Positions 24,000-31,823 of a stretch of 55,878 nucleotides of DNA are shown here, piece by piece. The notes beneath the pieces were generated by a model. The model saw only the letters and a list, made by a program, of their open reading frames with translations, made no database searches and had not been told where the DNA came from. This DNA is from Actinotignum sanguinis (GTDB taxonomy: Bacteria > Actinomycetota > Actinomycetes > Actinomycetales > Actinomycetaceae). Position 1 is the first letter of the stretch, and each line of letters begins with the position of its first letter. Made by a program: the position numbers and the translations under genes. The stretch is taken from assembly GCF_003957255.1 (NCBI RefSeq), contig NZ_QDIE01000013.1, positions 1-55,878 of the forward strand, read 5' to 3'.

Positions 24000-25154
24000 G
24001 TGAAACGCCGTGTCATGACCGTTGCCCTGAGCGCGCTGTGCGCCGGGTTGCTGGCGAGCTGTTCCGCATCATCCACCTCTACTGAATCACCTACCAGTTC
24101 GAGCGGTGCCAGCGCAGCTGCGTCGTCGGCCTCACCTGCCGCGAACGATGCCGCAAGCGGGCCACTCACCGTAACCGATCAGCGCGGCCACCAGGTGGAA
24201 GTCAACCGCCCCGTGCAAAAGATCGCTTCCGCGGTGATCCCCGCGCCCACCATTATTGCTGCGGTGGACGGGTCCTGGGATCGCATTGTTGGCATTAATG
24301 AATCGCTACTGGTCGCCAATAAGCAGGGCATTATTTCAAAGATTTTCCCGGCCTCGGTGACCACCCCGGTGATTGCGGATCGCCAGTTCACCCCGAATAT
24401 GGAAACTATCCTGGCGCAGGACCCCGACGTATTTATTCAGTGGGGTGACCGCAGCGAGGATCTTATTACGCCTATCGAGTCGGCCGGCATTCCGGTGCTC
24501 GGGCTCAAGTACGGCACCCAGGAAAACCTAGAAACCTGGATCAAGCTTTTCGGTGAAATCCTCGGCAAGGAAGATCGCGCCGCGCAGCTTATTGACTATA
24601 TGCACAGCGAGCAGGATTCCATCTCCAAGCAGGTCGCAGCTTTGGGCAAGCCCAAGCCGCGCGGTTTGCAGCTGAGCTACTCGGCCGAAAAAATGTCCGC
24701 AAATACAGAGAAGAGCTACGGGCAGCACGTTTTTGACGTGGCCGGTATTCAAAATATGGCCACCTCCGACGTGGTCCAGGATGGGATTGTCTCCCCGGAG
24801 CAGATCCTCGCCTGGGACCCGGAAATTATTTTCCTCTCCGCTTTTGATAAAGCCGTGCCTGATGATCTGTACAACGATCCGCGCCTATCCGAAGTAAGTG
24901 CGATTAAGAATAAGCGTGTCTACCGCGCCCCGCTGGGGGTGTACCGCTGGCAGGTGCCCTGCGCCGAATCCCCGCTGTACTGGAATTACGTAGCAGCCCT
25001 CGCCTACCCGGGTGAGTTTAAGGTCGATATGCCCGCGCTCATGCGCGAAAAGACGAAGTGGATCTACAACTACGATCTCACCGACGAAGATATCGATCTG
25101 GTTCTGCGCACCGATATTAATAACGGCAGCGCCAATTATGACGTTGTTCGCTAA
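24000..25154 (+). CDS. Iron-siderophore/haem ABC transporter substrate-binding lipoprotein
   Basis: 384 residues. The GTG at 24000 is preferred to a TTG three bases earlier because GGAG is then five bases away. The lipoprotein signal ends at LLASCS, so Cys22 is lipidated, followed by a Ser/Ala-rich linker. The type III binding-protein fold begins with VTDQRGHQVEVNRPVQKI, and a long backbone helix joins the two lobes. It captures a ferric chelate or haem outside the membrane and delivers it to the permease encoded next. It heads a five-gene iron-regulated operon; its 3' end overlaps the permease start by 17 bases. Confidence 0.88.
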   Translation: MKRRVMTVALSALCAGLLASCSASSTSTESPTSSSGASAAASSASPAANDAASGPLTVTDQRGHQVEVNRPVQKIASAVIPAPTIIAAVDGSWDRIVGINESLLVANKQGIISKIFPASVTTPVIADRQFTPNMETILAQDPDVFIQWGDRSEDLITPIESAGIPVLGLKYGTQENLETWIKLFGEILGKEDRAAQLIDYMHSEQDSISKQVAALGKPKPRGLQLSYSAEKMSANTEKSYGQHVFDVAGIQNMATSDVVQDGIVSPEQILAWDPEIIFLSAFDKAVPDDLYNDPRLSEVSAIKNKRVYRAPLGVYRWQVPCAESPLYWNYVAALAYPGEFKVDMPALMREKTKWIYNYDLTDEDIDLVLRTDINNGSANYDVVR

Positions 25155-26286
25155 GCCCGCTAAAGCGGCAAGGCCCGCCAAGCCCGCCAAGCCCGCAACT
25201 CCAGCGCAAGCTACCCGCGCCAGCGCGGCGCCGGGAGAGGTCAGCACGCCTACCAAGGCCGTCAGCACCATCGCCCGGCGCCGCACCGCGGCCTTCGCGG
25301 TGCTCGTCATCACCACCATCGCGCTGCTCGGCGCGATGGTGGTGGCGATGGGCATGGGCCAGCTCTCCATTAGCGCTCCGGACGTGGTGCGTATTCTCTT
25401 CTCGAGTCCGGATGATGTGGATCGCTCGGCCCTCGTGGCTATTAACCAAATTCGAGCCCCGCGAGTCATTCTTGCCGTCGTGCTCGGCGGTTGCCTGGCT
25501 GTTTCCGGCGCGGTGCTCCAGTCCCTGTTCCGCAACCCGCTGGTCTCACCCGATATCGTGGGGGTTTCCTCCGCGGCTGCGTTCGGCGGGGTGCTGGCGA
25601 TTCTGGTGGGCACCTCGAGTTTCATCCTCATGGGATCCACCTTCATTTTCGGGCTTTCCGCGGTGGTCTGCGTGATGCTCATCGGGCGGATCCGTTCTCA
25701 TTCGGCCACGCTCACCATCGTGCTGGCCGGCGTGGTGGTTTCCGCGTTCTTCAACGCCATGGTTTCCCTCATGACCTACGTGGCCGACCCGTACAGTAAA
25801 CTCCCCTCGATTACCTTCTGGCTCATGGGCTCACTAGCTGCGGCGTCGTGGGCAAAAGTCACCACCATTATTATTCCCGTCATTATTGGGCTTATCGTGG
25901 TGGTGGCGCTGCGCTGGCGTATTAATGTGCTCTCGCTGGGCGATGAGGATGCCCGAGCTCTCGGTATTAATCCGAGTGCGATGCGCTGGGTGTGTATTTT
26001 CGCCGTCGCCCTTCTTACCGCGGCTTCGGTGGCCGCCGCCGGCATTATTGGCTGGGTGGGCCTGGTGATCCCGCATCTGGTGCGCCTGCTGGTCGGGCAC
26101 GATAATCGCGTGGTTATCCCGGAATCTTTCCTCATGGGCGGGATGTATCTCCTCATTATTGACACAATTGCGCGCAATGCGACCTCGGTGGAAATACCGG
26201 TGGGAATTTTGACTGCTACGATCGGCGCCCCGGTATTTATCGGGTTGCTCATTCGGCGCGCGCGAAAGGGGCGGGCTCTTGCTTAA
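25138..26286 (+). CDS. FecCD-family iron-chelate ABC permease
   Basis: 382 residues from the ATG at 25138. The first ~45 residues are an Ala/Lys/Pro-rich cytosolic tail (KPAKAARPAKPAKPA), unusual for the family; a later start near the IARRRTAAF segment cannot be excluded. The core has about ten membrane helices with the FecCD landmarks RAPRVILAVVLGGCLAVSGAVLQ, NPLVSPDIVGVSSAAAFGG and, near the C-terminus, GIIGWVGLVIPHLVRLLVG, the loop that couples to the ATPase. A single permease gene implies a homodimer. Confidence 0.9.
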   Translation: MTLFAKPAKAARPAKPAKPATPAQATRASAAPGEVSTPTKAVSTIARRRTAAFAVLVITTIALLGAMVVAMGMGQLSISAPDVVRILFSSPDDVDRSALVAINQIRAPRVILAVVLGGCLAVSGAVLQSLFRNPLVSPDIVGVSSAAAFGGVLAILVGTSSFILMGSTFIFGLSAVVCVMLIGRIRSHSATLTIVLAGVVVSAFFNAMVSLMTYVADPYSKLPSITFWLMGSLAAASWAKVTTIIIPVIIGLIVVVALRWRINVLSLGDEDARALGINPSAMRWVCIFAVALLTAASVAAAGIIGWVGLVIPHLVRLLVGHDNRVVIPESFLMGGMYLLIIDTIARNATSVEIPVGILTATIGAPVFIGLLIRRARKGRALA

Positions 26287-27079
26287 GGCAGAAAATCTTG
26301 GGCACCACTATCGCGGCGGGCCATGGCTGTTCCGCGGGGTGGAGCTGGAGGCCCGCCCCGGCGAAGTACTCACGGTGCTCGGGCCGAATGCGCGCGGGAA
26401 AACCACCCTGCTGACCTGTTTGGCGGGGGTGCGCACCCCGGTGGAAGGCACCGTGCATTCGGACGGGCCCATCGGCTACGTGCCGCAATCCCACGCGGCA
26501 AACCACCAGTTCACCGTGCATGACATGGTCCTCATGGGTCGGGCCCGCACCATGCGAGTTTTCGCCAGCCCCTCGGCGGCCGATAGCGAGGCCGCCTGGG
26601 ATGCCCTCGAACGGGTGGGGATCGCGCACCTGGGCGGGGCTACGTATGCCGAGCTTTCCGGCGGGCAACGCCAGCTCACGCTCATTGCCCGCGCGCTGGT
26701 CGCCACCCCGAGCACTCTCATTTTGGACGAGCCGACATCCGCGCTGGACCTGCGCAATCAACGCCGTGTCCTCACGATTATCCGCACGCTCGCGGCCGAG
26801 GGCCTGGCCATTATTATGACCACGCACGATCCGGCGCACGCCTTCCTGACCTCGCGTACCACCCTCGTCATGGACGCTGACGACCTCTCCATTGGCGCCA
26901 CCGAACGCCAACTCACCGAAGCGCGGCTGAGCTCGCTTTACCGCACGCCGATTCGGGTTCGTGATGTTCCGGTTGACCGTGGCTCACAGTGCGTCGTCGT
27001 TCCGGATTTTAGTGCGAACGACGACGCCTCCCCTTCCGCTTCCACACCACCCTCGCAAAGAAAGGACCACGATGGGTAA
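26279..27079 (+). CDS. Iron-chelate ABC transporter ATP-binding protein (FecE-like)
   Basis: 266 residues, starting at TTG (26279) with GAAAGGGG upstream and an eight-base overlap with the permease. Walker A is GPNARGKTT (Arg in place of the usual Ala-Gly pair, still GxxxxGK), the signature is LSGGQRQL, Walker B is LILDEPTSALD, and the H-loop is TTHDPAH. The last ~25 residues are a Ser/Thr/Pro-rich tail. It powers uptake through the FecCD permease. Its end overlaps the next gene by eight bases, showing that the downstream GATase-like genes belong to the same operon. Confidence 0.9.
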   Translation: MLKAENLGHHYRGGPWLFRGVELEARPGEVLTVLGPNARGKTTLLTCLAGVRTPVEGTVHSDGPIGYVPQSHAANHQFTVHDMVLMGRARTMRVFASPSAADSEAAWDALERVGIAHLGGATYAELSGGQRQLTLIARALVATPSTLILDEPTSALDLRNQRRVLTIIRTLAAEGLAIIMTTHDPAHAFLTSRTTLVMDADDLSIGATERQLTEARLSSLYRTPIRVRDVPVDRGSQCVVVPDFSANDDASPSASTPPSQRKDHDG

Positions 27080-27683
27080 TATCCTCACAATTATGAATAT
27101 GGTGCGCGACGCGAGCACGCCACCTGACCTTATTGACACCTACGAGCTACCCAGCACTGACCTGGGTAATTACCGCGGAATCGTGGTGTCCATGGGCGCC
27201 GACCAGGTATTTTTAGAGCGGCAGCGCGAGCGCCTGAGCGCCTGGGTGCGCGCGGGCGGGAAACTGCTCGCCAACGGCCTGCCGATGCGGCGCTGGGTGG
27301 ACGGGCTACCCACCCACCGGAAAATGGAATTTCACGGCTTGGATGATGTGTGGCTAAGCGCTGTGGAACCGCATCCGATCTGGGAGGGTGTTGAGCGCCG
27401 CGATATGCTGCTGCGCACCGGCGTGCCCGGCGAGCATTCTTTTGAGGAATTACGCGAGATCGGGGTGGCCGGTTTTTACGCGCGTTCCTTCCTATCGGAT
27501 CTGCCCGCAGGCGCGCGGGTGATCACCGGAATCGGGCCCGGCAAGCTGCCGGTGGACGTGAGCTACCGGCTGGGCGAAGGCGAAGTGATTGTCCACAACG
27601 GTAACGATCTCAGCGGTTTCGCGTTCCCGGGGACGTCCGCCGCCGGGCTGCGCCGCGCCATCACCGAGTACCTGGAGAAGTAA
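27072..27683 (+). CDS. Class I GATase/ThuA-like fold protein of unknown function, copy A
   Basis: 203 residues. The ATG at 27072 has AAAGGA five bases upstream. The pattern LGNYRGIVVSMGADQVFLERQRERLSAWVRAGGKLLANG is that of the flavodoxin-like GATase1/ThuA fold, in which a strand, a 'glycine elbow' and a helix precede RAGGKLLxxG. I see no Cys at the nucleophile position, so amidotransferase activity is unlikely. A second glycine-rich region (GIGPGKLPVDVSYRLGEGEVIVHNGNDL) resembles the C-terminal beta-sheet of ThuA-like proteins. Co-transcription with an iron-chelate transporter suggests work on the imported ligand, for example hydrolysis or release, but that is inference. Confidence 0.6.
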   Translation: MGNILTIMNMVRDASTPPDLIDTYELPSTDLGNYRGIVVSMGADQVFLERQRERLSAWVRAGGKLLANGLPMRRWVDGLPTHRKMEFHGLDDVWLSAVEPHPIWEGVERRDMLLRTGVPGEHSFEELREIGVAGFYARSFLSDLPAGARVITGIGPGKLPVDVSYRLGEGEVIVHNGNDLSGFAFPGTSAAGLRRAITEYLEK

Positions 27684-27685
27684 CG

Positions 27686-28345
27686 ATGAAGAAAATAGCA
27701 TTTGTGCACACCGGTTCGTTTTTCCATCTCGCGACCGTGAAGGATCCCGCGGTGCGGGCACGCCCGGTCACCCCCGTGTACTGGCCGGACTATTCGGGAG
27801 ATTTTTCGGAGTTCGACGCCGTCTACTTAGCCGCGCGCAATCACCCGGGTGTGGTGGCCGCGAAGCACGGCCAGGTGCTGGACTTCCTGCGGCAGCCCGG
27901 TAAAAAAGTATTTATCGACGGAATTAACCAGGTAGATAGCTGGCTGCCGGGGACATCCGAGACTCCGCGCGGCACGAATTTCTGGTCCTGGCGCACGGGT
28001 GAGGATCTGGGGCGGCGTTCGGTGAACACTGATCATCCGCTCTGGGAGTATCTTTCCGATGAGGCCGTCCACTGGCATTATCACGGGGTGCTCGCGCCTC
28101 CGGCGGGGGCGACGCCGTTGGTGGTGCTCACGCAGGTGGAGCAAACCGGGCCGGGTGTTGATCCCTGGGGCGGGTATTATCTGGCGCTTCCGGATCACCC
28201 GAATATGCTGCTCTACCACGATAATGTGACGTTCGCGGCCGAGCTGGTGGTATCCACGATGGATGCCACCTATCACCACGGGGCCGGTTTCATGCCTGGC
28301 GCCACCCAGTTGCTCTACCGCATGCTGGAGTGGCTCGGGGATTAG
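27686..28345 (+). CDS. Class I GATase/ThuA-like fold protein of unknown function, copy B
   Basis: 219 residues, starting two bases after the stop codon of copy A. It opens MKKIAFVHTGSFFHLA; FDAVYLAARNHPGVVAAKHGQVLDFLRQPGKKVFIDGIN aligns in layout with copy A. It is rich in His and aromatic residues (HWHYHG, TYHHGAG), which could bind metal or a planar ligand. The NFWSWRTGEDL and DPWGGYYLALPDHPNMLLYHD segments look conserved-type motifs, but I cannot name the family. The gene ends the iron-regulated operon, followed by a strong intrinsic terminator. Confidence 0.6.
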   Translation: MKKIAFVHTGSFFHLATVKDPAVRARPVTPVYWPDYSGDFSEFDAVYLAARNHPGVVAAKHGQVLDFLRQPGKKVFIDGINQVDSWLPGTSETPRGTNFWSWRTGEDLGRRSVNTDHPLWEYLSDEAVHWHYHGVLAPPAGATPLVVLTQVEQTGPGVDPWGGYYLALPDHPNMLLYHDNVTFAAELVVSTMDATYHHGAGFMPGATQLLYRMLEWLGD

Positions 28346-28399
28346 CGCGGGTGTGCTGCGGCGGTGCCGCCGGTGCGCGGCGCTGAGCCGAACGCGGTG

Positions 28400-28434
28400 G
28401 GTGGGCGCGCGAAATTTCGCGTGCCCACCTTTTT
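28400..28434 (+). terminator. Intrinsic terminator of the iron-chelate operon
   Basis: GGTGGGC (28400-28406) pairs with GCCCACC (28423-28429), and the inner CGCGAAATTTCGCG is self-complementary. Five T residues follow immediately (28430-28434). It is the most canonical Rho-independent terminator in the window. Confidence 0.85.
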
Positions 28435-28532
28435 CATACCCGAAAAGGCCCGCTCCTCGCACACGGTAACCCGCTAATATTGACATACCCAAAGGGAATA
28501 ACTCGCCAATCCACTAGATCGAGGAGGATCCC

Positions 28533-29570
28533 ATGTTGGCTTCCGAATATGCTGCCCTCATCGCCCAAGATACAGGAACTCGCCGCGAACGGTTTAACGG
28601 TGCGAAGCCTCGCGGTAACGGCGGTGCCACCTCACAACATGCTTTTGAAACGTTTATGACGTACCCAGATTTCCCGAAATCAATGGGGATTCTCTGTGCA
28701 TATCTGGAACTAACAGGTGGCTATAACGGTCCTATTCAGAATCTTGCGATAAGCGCTCTTCCGGAACGTGGTGGCGCATACATGGGCTTCGTGGCATCCG
28801 CAGGACTGGAGGAACAATTACTCACAGTATTCAATTCCGAGGGGCAGCTCCAGAGTTGGAAAGTGTCCCTTCGCATTGATGGAGACATTGAAATTGAACT
28901 TGCCAAAGAGCTAGAAGAGCTCCAAAACGAAGAATATTTCGAACTTGAATACGGCGAAGTTCCTTATAAGTCCGAAGCGCTTTTCTTATATAGCGAAGAC
29001 TTCGAAAGCTTTGATTTTCTACTCCATTCACCGCTACTAAGTACTGGCGTCGTCGAACAATTCGATTACATGCACTCCGTGATCGGGTACCGCAAGCGGC
29101 GCATGCAATGGCATAACCCGTATCTGTGGGAATACCTCGGAAAGTGGCTCAACGATACCCCAGCAGCGATCCCGTCTACAGAACGACCGGGACGCGACCA
29201 CCTCCAATCTTTAGTCAGCGATCCTGTAGACGAATGGCTCAACGAGCATGGTGACGACATTGTTGAATCAGAGTTCGACGTTACTGAGATCAGCGAAAAG
29301 ATTCTACGCTGGGTGCGTGAACGTCCCACCCAGCAACAATTCCGGAAAAAGCTGCTGGAAACGAGAAAGACCTGCGAAGTGTGCGGAATGGACCGGCCGG
29401 AAATCCTCGAAGCCGCTCATATTGTTCCCAAGCACCTCGATTCACCTGACTCCAGCAGCAACGGATTACTGCTGTGCAGGAACCACCACCGCGCCTTCGA
29501 CATTGGCTGGTTGCAATATGATGCCACAACGAAAAGCCTCCAATGGAACAATGACTGCCATCCTTTTTAA
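28533..29570 (+). CDS. HNH endonuclease with an uncharacterised N-terminal domain
   Basis: 345 residues with GAGGAGG upstream. The C-terminal ~70 residues form an HNH_2-type nuclease: CEVCGM, ILEAAHIVPK, NGLLLCRNHHRAFD, with paired Cys residues for a structural zinc. The first ~260 residues, acidic and rich in Glu/Phe/Leu, match no domain I recognise and may recognise DNA or a partner. Codon use is visibly more AT-rich than in neighbouring genes, as in the next three genes, suggesting horizontal acquisition. A role in restriction or defence is inferred. Confidence 0.8.
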   Translation: MLASEYAALIAQDTGTRRERFNGAKPRGNGGATSQHAFETFMTYPDFPKSMGILCAYLELTGGYNGPIQNLAISALPERGGAYMGFVASAGLEEQLLTVFNSEGQLQSWKVSLRIDGDIEIELAKELEELQNEEYFELEYGEVPYKSEALFLYSEDFESFDFLLHSPLLSTGVVEQFDYMHSVIGYRKRRMQWHNPYLWEYLGKWLNDTPAAIPSTERPGRDHLQSLVSDPVDEWLNEHGDDIVESEFDVTEISEKILRWVRERPTQQQFRKKLLETRKTCEVCGMDRPEILEAAHIVPKHLDSPDSSSNGLLLCRNHHRAFDIGWLQYDATTKSLQWNNDCHPF

Positions 29571-29595
29571 AGTCAACTCCTAAAACGCAGAATTT

Positions 29596-29635
29596 TTCTA
29601 GCCGGGCTTGACATGAATTTCAAGCCCGGCTAGAA
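29596..29635 (+). terminator. Intrinsic terminator after the HNH gene
   Basis: TTCTAGCCGGGCTTGA (29596-29611) pairs perfectly over 16 bases with TCAAGCCCGGCTAGAA (29620-29635). TTTCTTT follows. The A/T-rich flanks on both sides would let it work in both directions. Confidence 0.85.
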
Positions 29636-29667
29636 TTTCTTTAGCCACCTACAAGAAAGAAGAAAAC

Positions 29668-30048
29668 ATGAATAGACCCGTATTCAAAGCCAGTGCCGAA
29701 CGTGCCGGTAAACAGTGGCACTTGGAATGTGCCGCGGTTGATCATGTTTCAGAGTGTCCAAAGCTTGATGAGGCTGAAGAAGTAATTCGCCGCGCTATCG
29801 CATCTCAAACTGGGCTGGCGGACGATAGTTTCGATACTTCTATTGACATCATCCTCCCCGAGAATTTCGATATCCGAATTGCAGAAACATACCGTCTCCG
29901 CCACGAGGCAGAAGAACTCACCCGGCAGGCTGCTGCGCAAACCCGCAGCATCGCACTTGACCTTAAAGAAAACGGACTAACCCTACGTGATATTGGCGCC
30001 ATACTCGGAGTCTCGTACCAGCGTGCAGGTCAACTAACGAAAGGATAA
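29668..30048 (+). CDS. HicB-like N-terminal fold with C-terminal HTH; probable regulator/antitoxin
   Basis: 126 residues with AAGAAAGAAG before the ATG. The first ~50 residues (GKQWHLECAAVDHVSECPKLDEAEEVIRRAIA) follow the HicB-type strand pattern with the 'sec-ltEA' helix. After a charged coiled-coil-like helix (about 70-100) comes an HTH: LTLRDIGAILGVSYQRAGQL. No hicA gene lies beside it. It ends 68 bases before the Panacea gene. It may regulate the toxin-antitoxin genes downstream or be an orphan antitoxin. Confidence 0.65.
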   Translation: MNRPVFKASAERAGKQWHLECAAVDHVSECPKLDEAEEVIRRAIASQTGLADDSFDTSIDIILPENFDIRIAETYRLRHEAEELTRQAAAQTRSIALDLKENGLTLRDIGAILGVSYQRAGQLTKG

Positions 30049-30116
30049 TTTCAATGCTCCATACCGCATACAAGCCACCTTCCTTATGCCAGAATGATAG
30101 GACAGGAGGTTCCGCT

Positions 30117-30689
30117 ATGAGCGTTTTTGACGTAGCTCATTTTTTCGTTTCCCGGTCAGCATCCGGCAGCGTATCCGCACCTAAACTGCAAAAGCTGTGT
30201 TTCTATGCTTTTGGCTGGTATGGCTACCAAACAGGCGAAGCCCTCTTCGATAATGCCTTCTATGCAATGGAGAGCGGTCCCGCCGTGGGCGATCTCCTTA
30301 CGACTTCTGCCTGCAGCGCAACTGTGGATCAAAAGCTTCTCGAAGAAGTCCATGCCGTTTGGGAAGAGGAAACCAAGGAGTTCGGTCCCTACACCAGCGA
30401 TATTCTGGAGGCGGTCTGGAATCGATATGGCGAAATGACCATTCAGGAACTGACCCGTGCTACGCAGCAGGAGGAACCGTGGATTGAGGCATGGCAGTCT
30501 CGCCCAGATGAGGCAAAGCGCGCAGAGATGTCAAGCTTCGAGATCCTCGACTACTTCGTCACGAAAAAGAGCCCTGATTTTGTACTACCGGATCGCAAGA
30601 TCATCTACGCTCCTTTCCCCTTCGAAGAAACCCCAACGCCGGCTTCGTTTTTTGAGAAACTTCGGGATTTGGGATGTCTTTCAATCTGA
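30117..30689 (+). CDS. Panacea-domain (DUF4065/SocA-like) antitoxin
   Basis: 190 residues. The ATG at 30117 has CAGGAGG seven bases upstream and is preferred to an ATG at 30054. The domain starts FDVAHFFVSRSASGSVSAPKLQKLCFYAFGWYGYQTGEALF, the hallmark of Panacea/SocA proteins, and continues with NAFYAMESGPAVGDL. Panacea is a promiscuous antitoxin domain that neutralises many unrelated toxins when encoded beside them (the PanAT systems). Here the partner is the overlapping GNAT protein. The 16-base overlap enforces coupled translation. Confidence 0.85.
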   Translation: MSVFDVAHFFVSRSASGSVSAPKLQKLCFYAFGWYGYQTGEALFDNAFYAMESGPAVGDLLTTSACSATVDQKLLEEVHAVWEEETKEFGPYTSDILEAVWNRYGEMTIQELTRATQQEEPWIEAWQSRPDEAKRAEMSSFEILDYFVTKKSPDFVLPDRKIIYAPFPFEETPTPASFFEKLRDLGCLSI

Positions 30690-31231
30690 CTCGCCTGAAC
30701 GATGACATTTTCCTCGATTCTTTCATCACCAGAAAAGACAACGACTCGCTAGGAAAGTGGCTTCGCAACAAAGCCCGCAAACTCCAGGAAGAGGATACCT
30801 GCGTGGTATGGGTACTCTGCAAAGAGAATTCGAGCGAGCCACTCGGATATTTCGCACTTACCAGCACCTGCGTCCCTACTAGGAGCATCTTGAAGCGCGA
30901 TCGATATCATTTCCCAGAGAATGGCAGCCTATTGGCGGCTTACGACCATCACCCCGCTTTACTGCTAGGTAAATTCGCACTCCATGCGGATTATGCAGGA
31001 AAAAGCTCGCTGGGCCCCTTGCTCATGGCACACGTATTTTCCAAGGCTGCAACGGTAAGCGAGACTATCGGAGTGCGTTATATTATCCTCCACACACAGC
31101 TAAAATCCGTCGCCAATTATTACCAGCGTGAGTATGGTTTCACCTCGCTCCATAGCAGCCAGGATTCCAACTTTCCGATGTACAAGACAATTAGTGCTGC
31201 ACGCGAAGCCATCACCTATTTCTCACCCTAG
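30674..31231 (+). CDS. GNAT-family acetyltransferase, probable toxin partner of the Panacea protein
   Basis: 185 residues, starting inside the antitoxin gene. The GNAT layout is visible: a substrate strand (CVVWVLCKENSSEPLGYFALTS), a central strand LLGKFALHADYAGKSSLGPLLMAHV that holds the acetyl-CoA site (A-G-K-S-S-L-G in place of R/Q-x-x-G-x-G/A), the IGVRYIILHTQ strand and a YYQREYGF segment near the end, as in TacT/AtaT-like toxins. TacT-type toxins acetylate aminoacyl-tRNA. The usual RHH antitoxin is replaced by Panacea. Toxicity is inferred from the arrangement only. Confidence 0.7.
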   Translation: MSFNLTRLNDDIFLDSFITRKDNDSLGKWLRNKARKLQEEDTCVVWVLCKENSSEPLGYFALTSTCVPTRSILKRDRYHFPENGSLLAAYDHHPALLLGKFALHADYAGKSSLGPLLMAHVFSKAATVSETIGVRYIILHTQLKSVANYYQREYGFTSLHSSQDSNFPMYKTISAAREAITYFSP

Positions 31232-31262
31232 GGAAAGTGACAGAAGCTTATTCGCGTCTCAT

Positions 31263-31628
31263 TCATTGCTCTTGCTTGCAAAGAATCTGTTTCGCAGTTT
31301 TCTGGGCGCGGTGTGCACCTGCACATATACAAGCCAGCAGCACCACCATGCCGAGGATGATGATTGCGGCAAGTGCCTTGTCGGAAAGCGGGAGAAATAC
31401 GGCGAAACCGCTGAGAATAAGGCACGCCGTGCTGGCGGCCGTCCACGGCCAGGCTGCGGCATGCGCTTCCCGCCATGTTTCCTGGTTCGTCATGATGATC
31501 TCGGTACGGTACCCGATGAGTTCGTTAAGCTTCAGGGTCTTTTTGCGGGAGGCATAGGCAAGCCAGCCACTGAGAGCTGCGGAGCCCCATAAAGTACCCA
31601 CTACCACTACCGCGACCTGCCAGGTCAT
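31263..31628 (-). CDS. SdpI-family membrane protein
   Basis: 121 residues with three hydrophobic helices (about 5-27, 62-80 and 84-106). The segment LNELIGYRTEIIMTNQETWREAHAAAW is the SdpI signature (IGxRT ... W..AH). SdpI of Bacillus is an immunity and signalling protein against the SdpC toxin, but most members are of unknown function. It is convergent with the GNAT gene and ends 32 bases from it. It is not obviously in an operon with anything else. Confidence 0.75.
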   Translation of the reverse strand: MTWQVAVVVVGTLWGSAALSGWLAYASRKKTLKLNELIGYRTEIIMTNQETWREAHAAAWPWTAASTACLILSGFAVFLPLSDKALAAIIILGMVVLLACICAGAHRAQKTAKQILCKQEQ

Positions 31629-31823
31629 TGGCCCCTCCCATCGTCCAGCTTCGTCGCTGGCGGTGATTATCTCGGTGAACGGTGATTTTCCAGGTGCCAG
31701 TTTACTGAGTGGCAGCGTCGTCGTACCAGTACCCAGATAGAATTCGCGGCTGAAATAACCTGCCGGAAATCCCGACGGGGGCTCTCCTCACCGGGGCCGT
31801 CGCCTTACCGGGCACGCGCAAGT

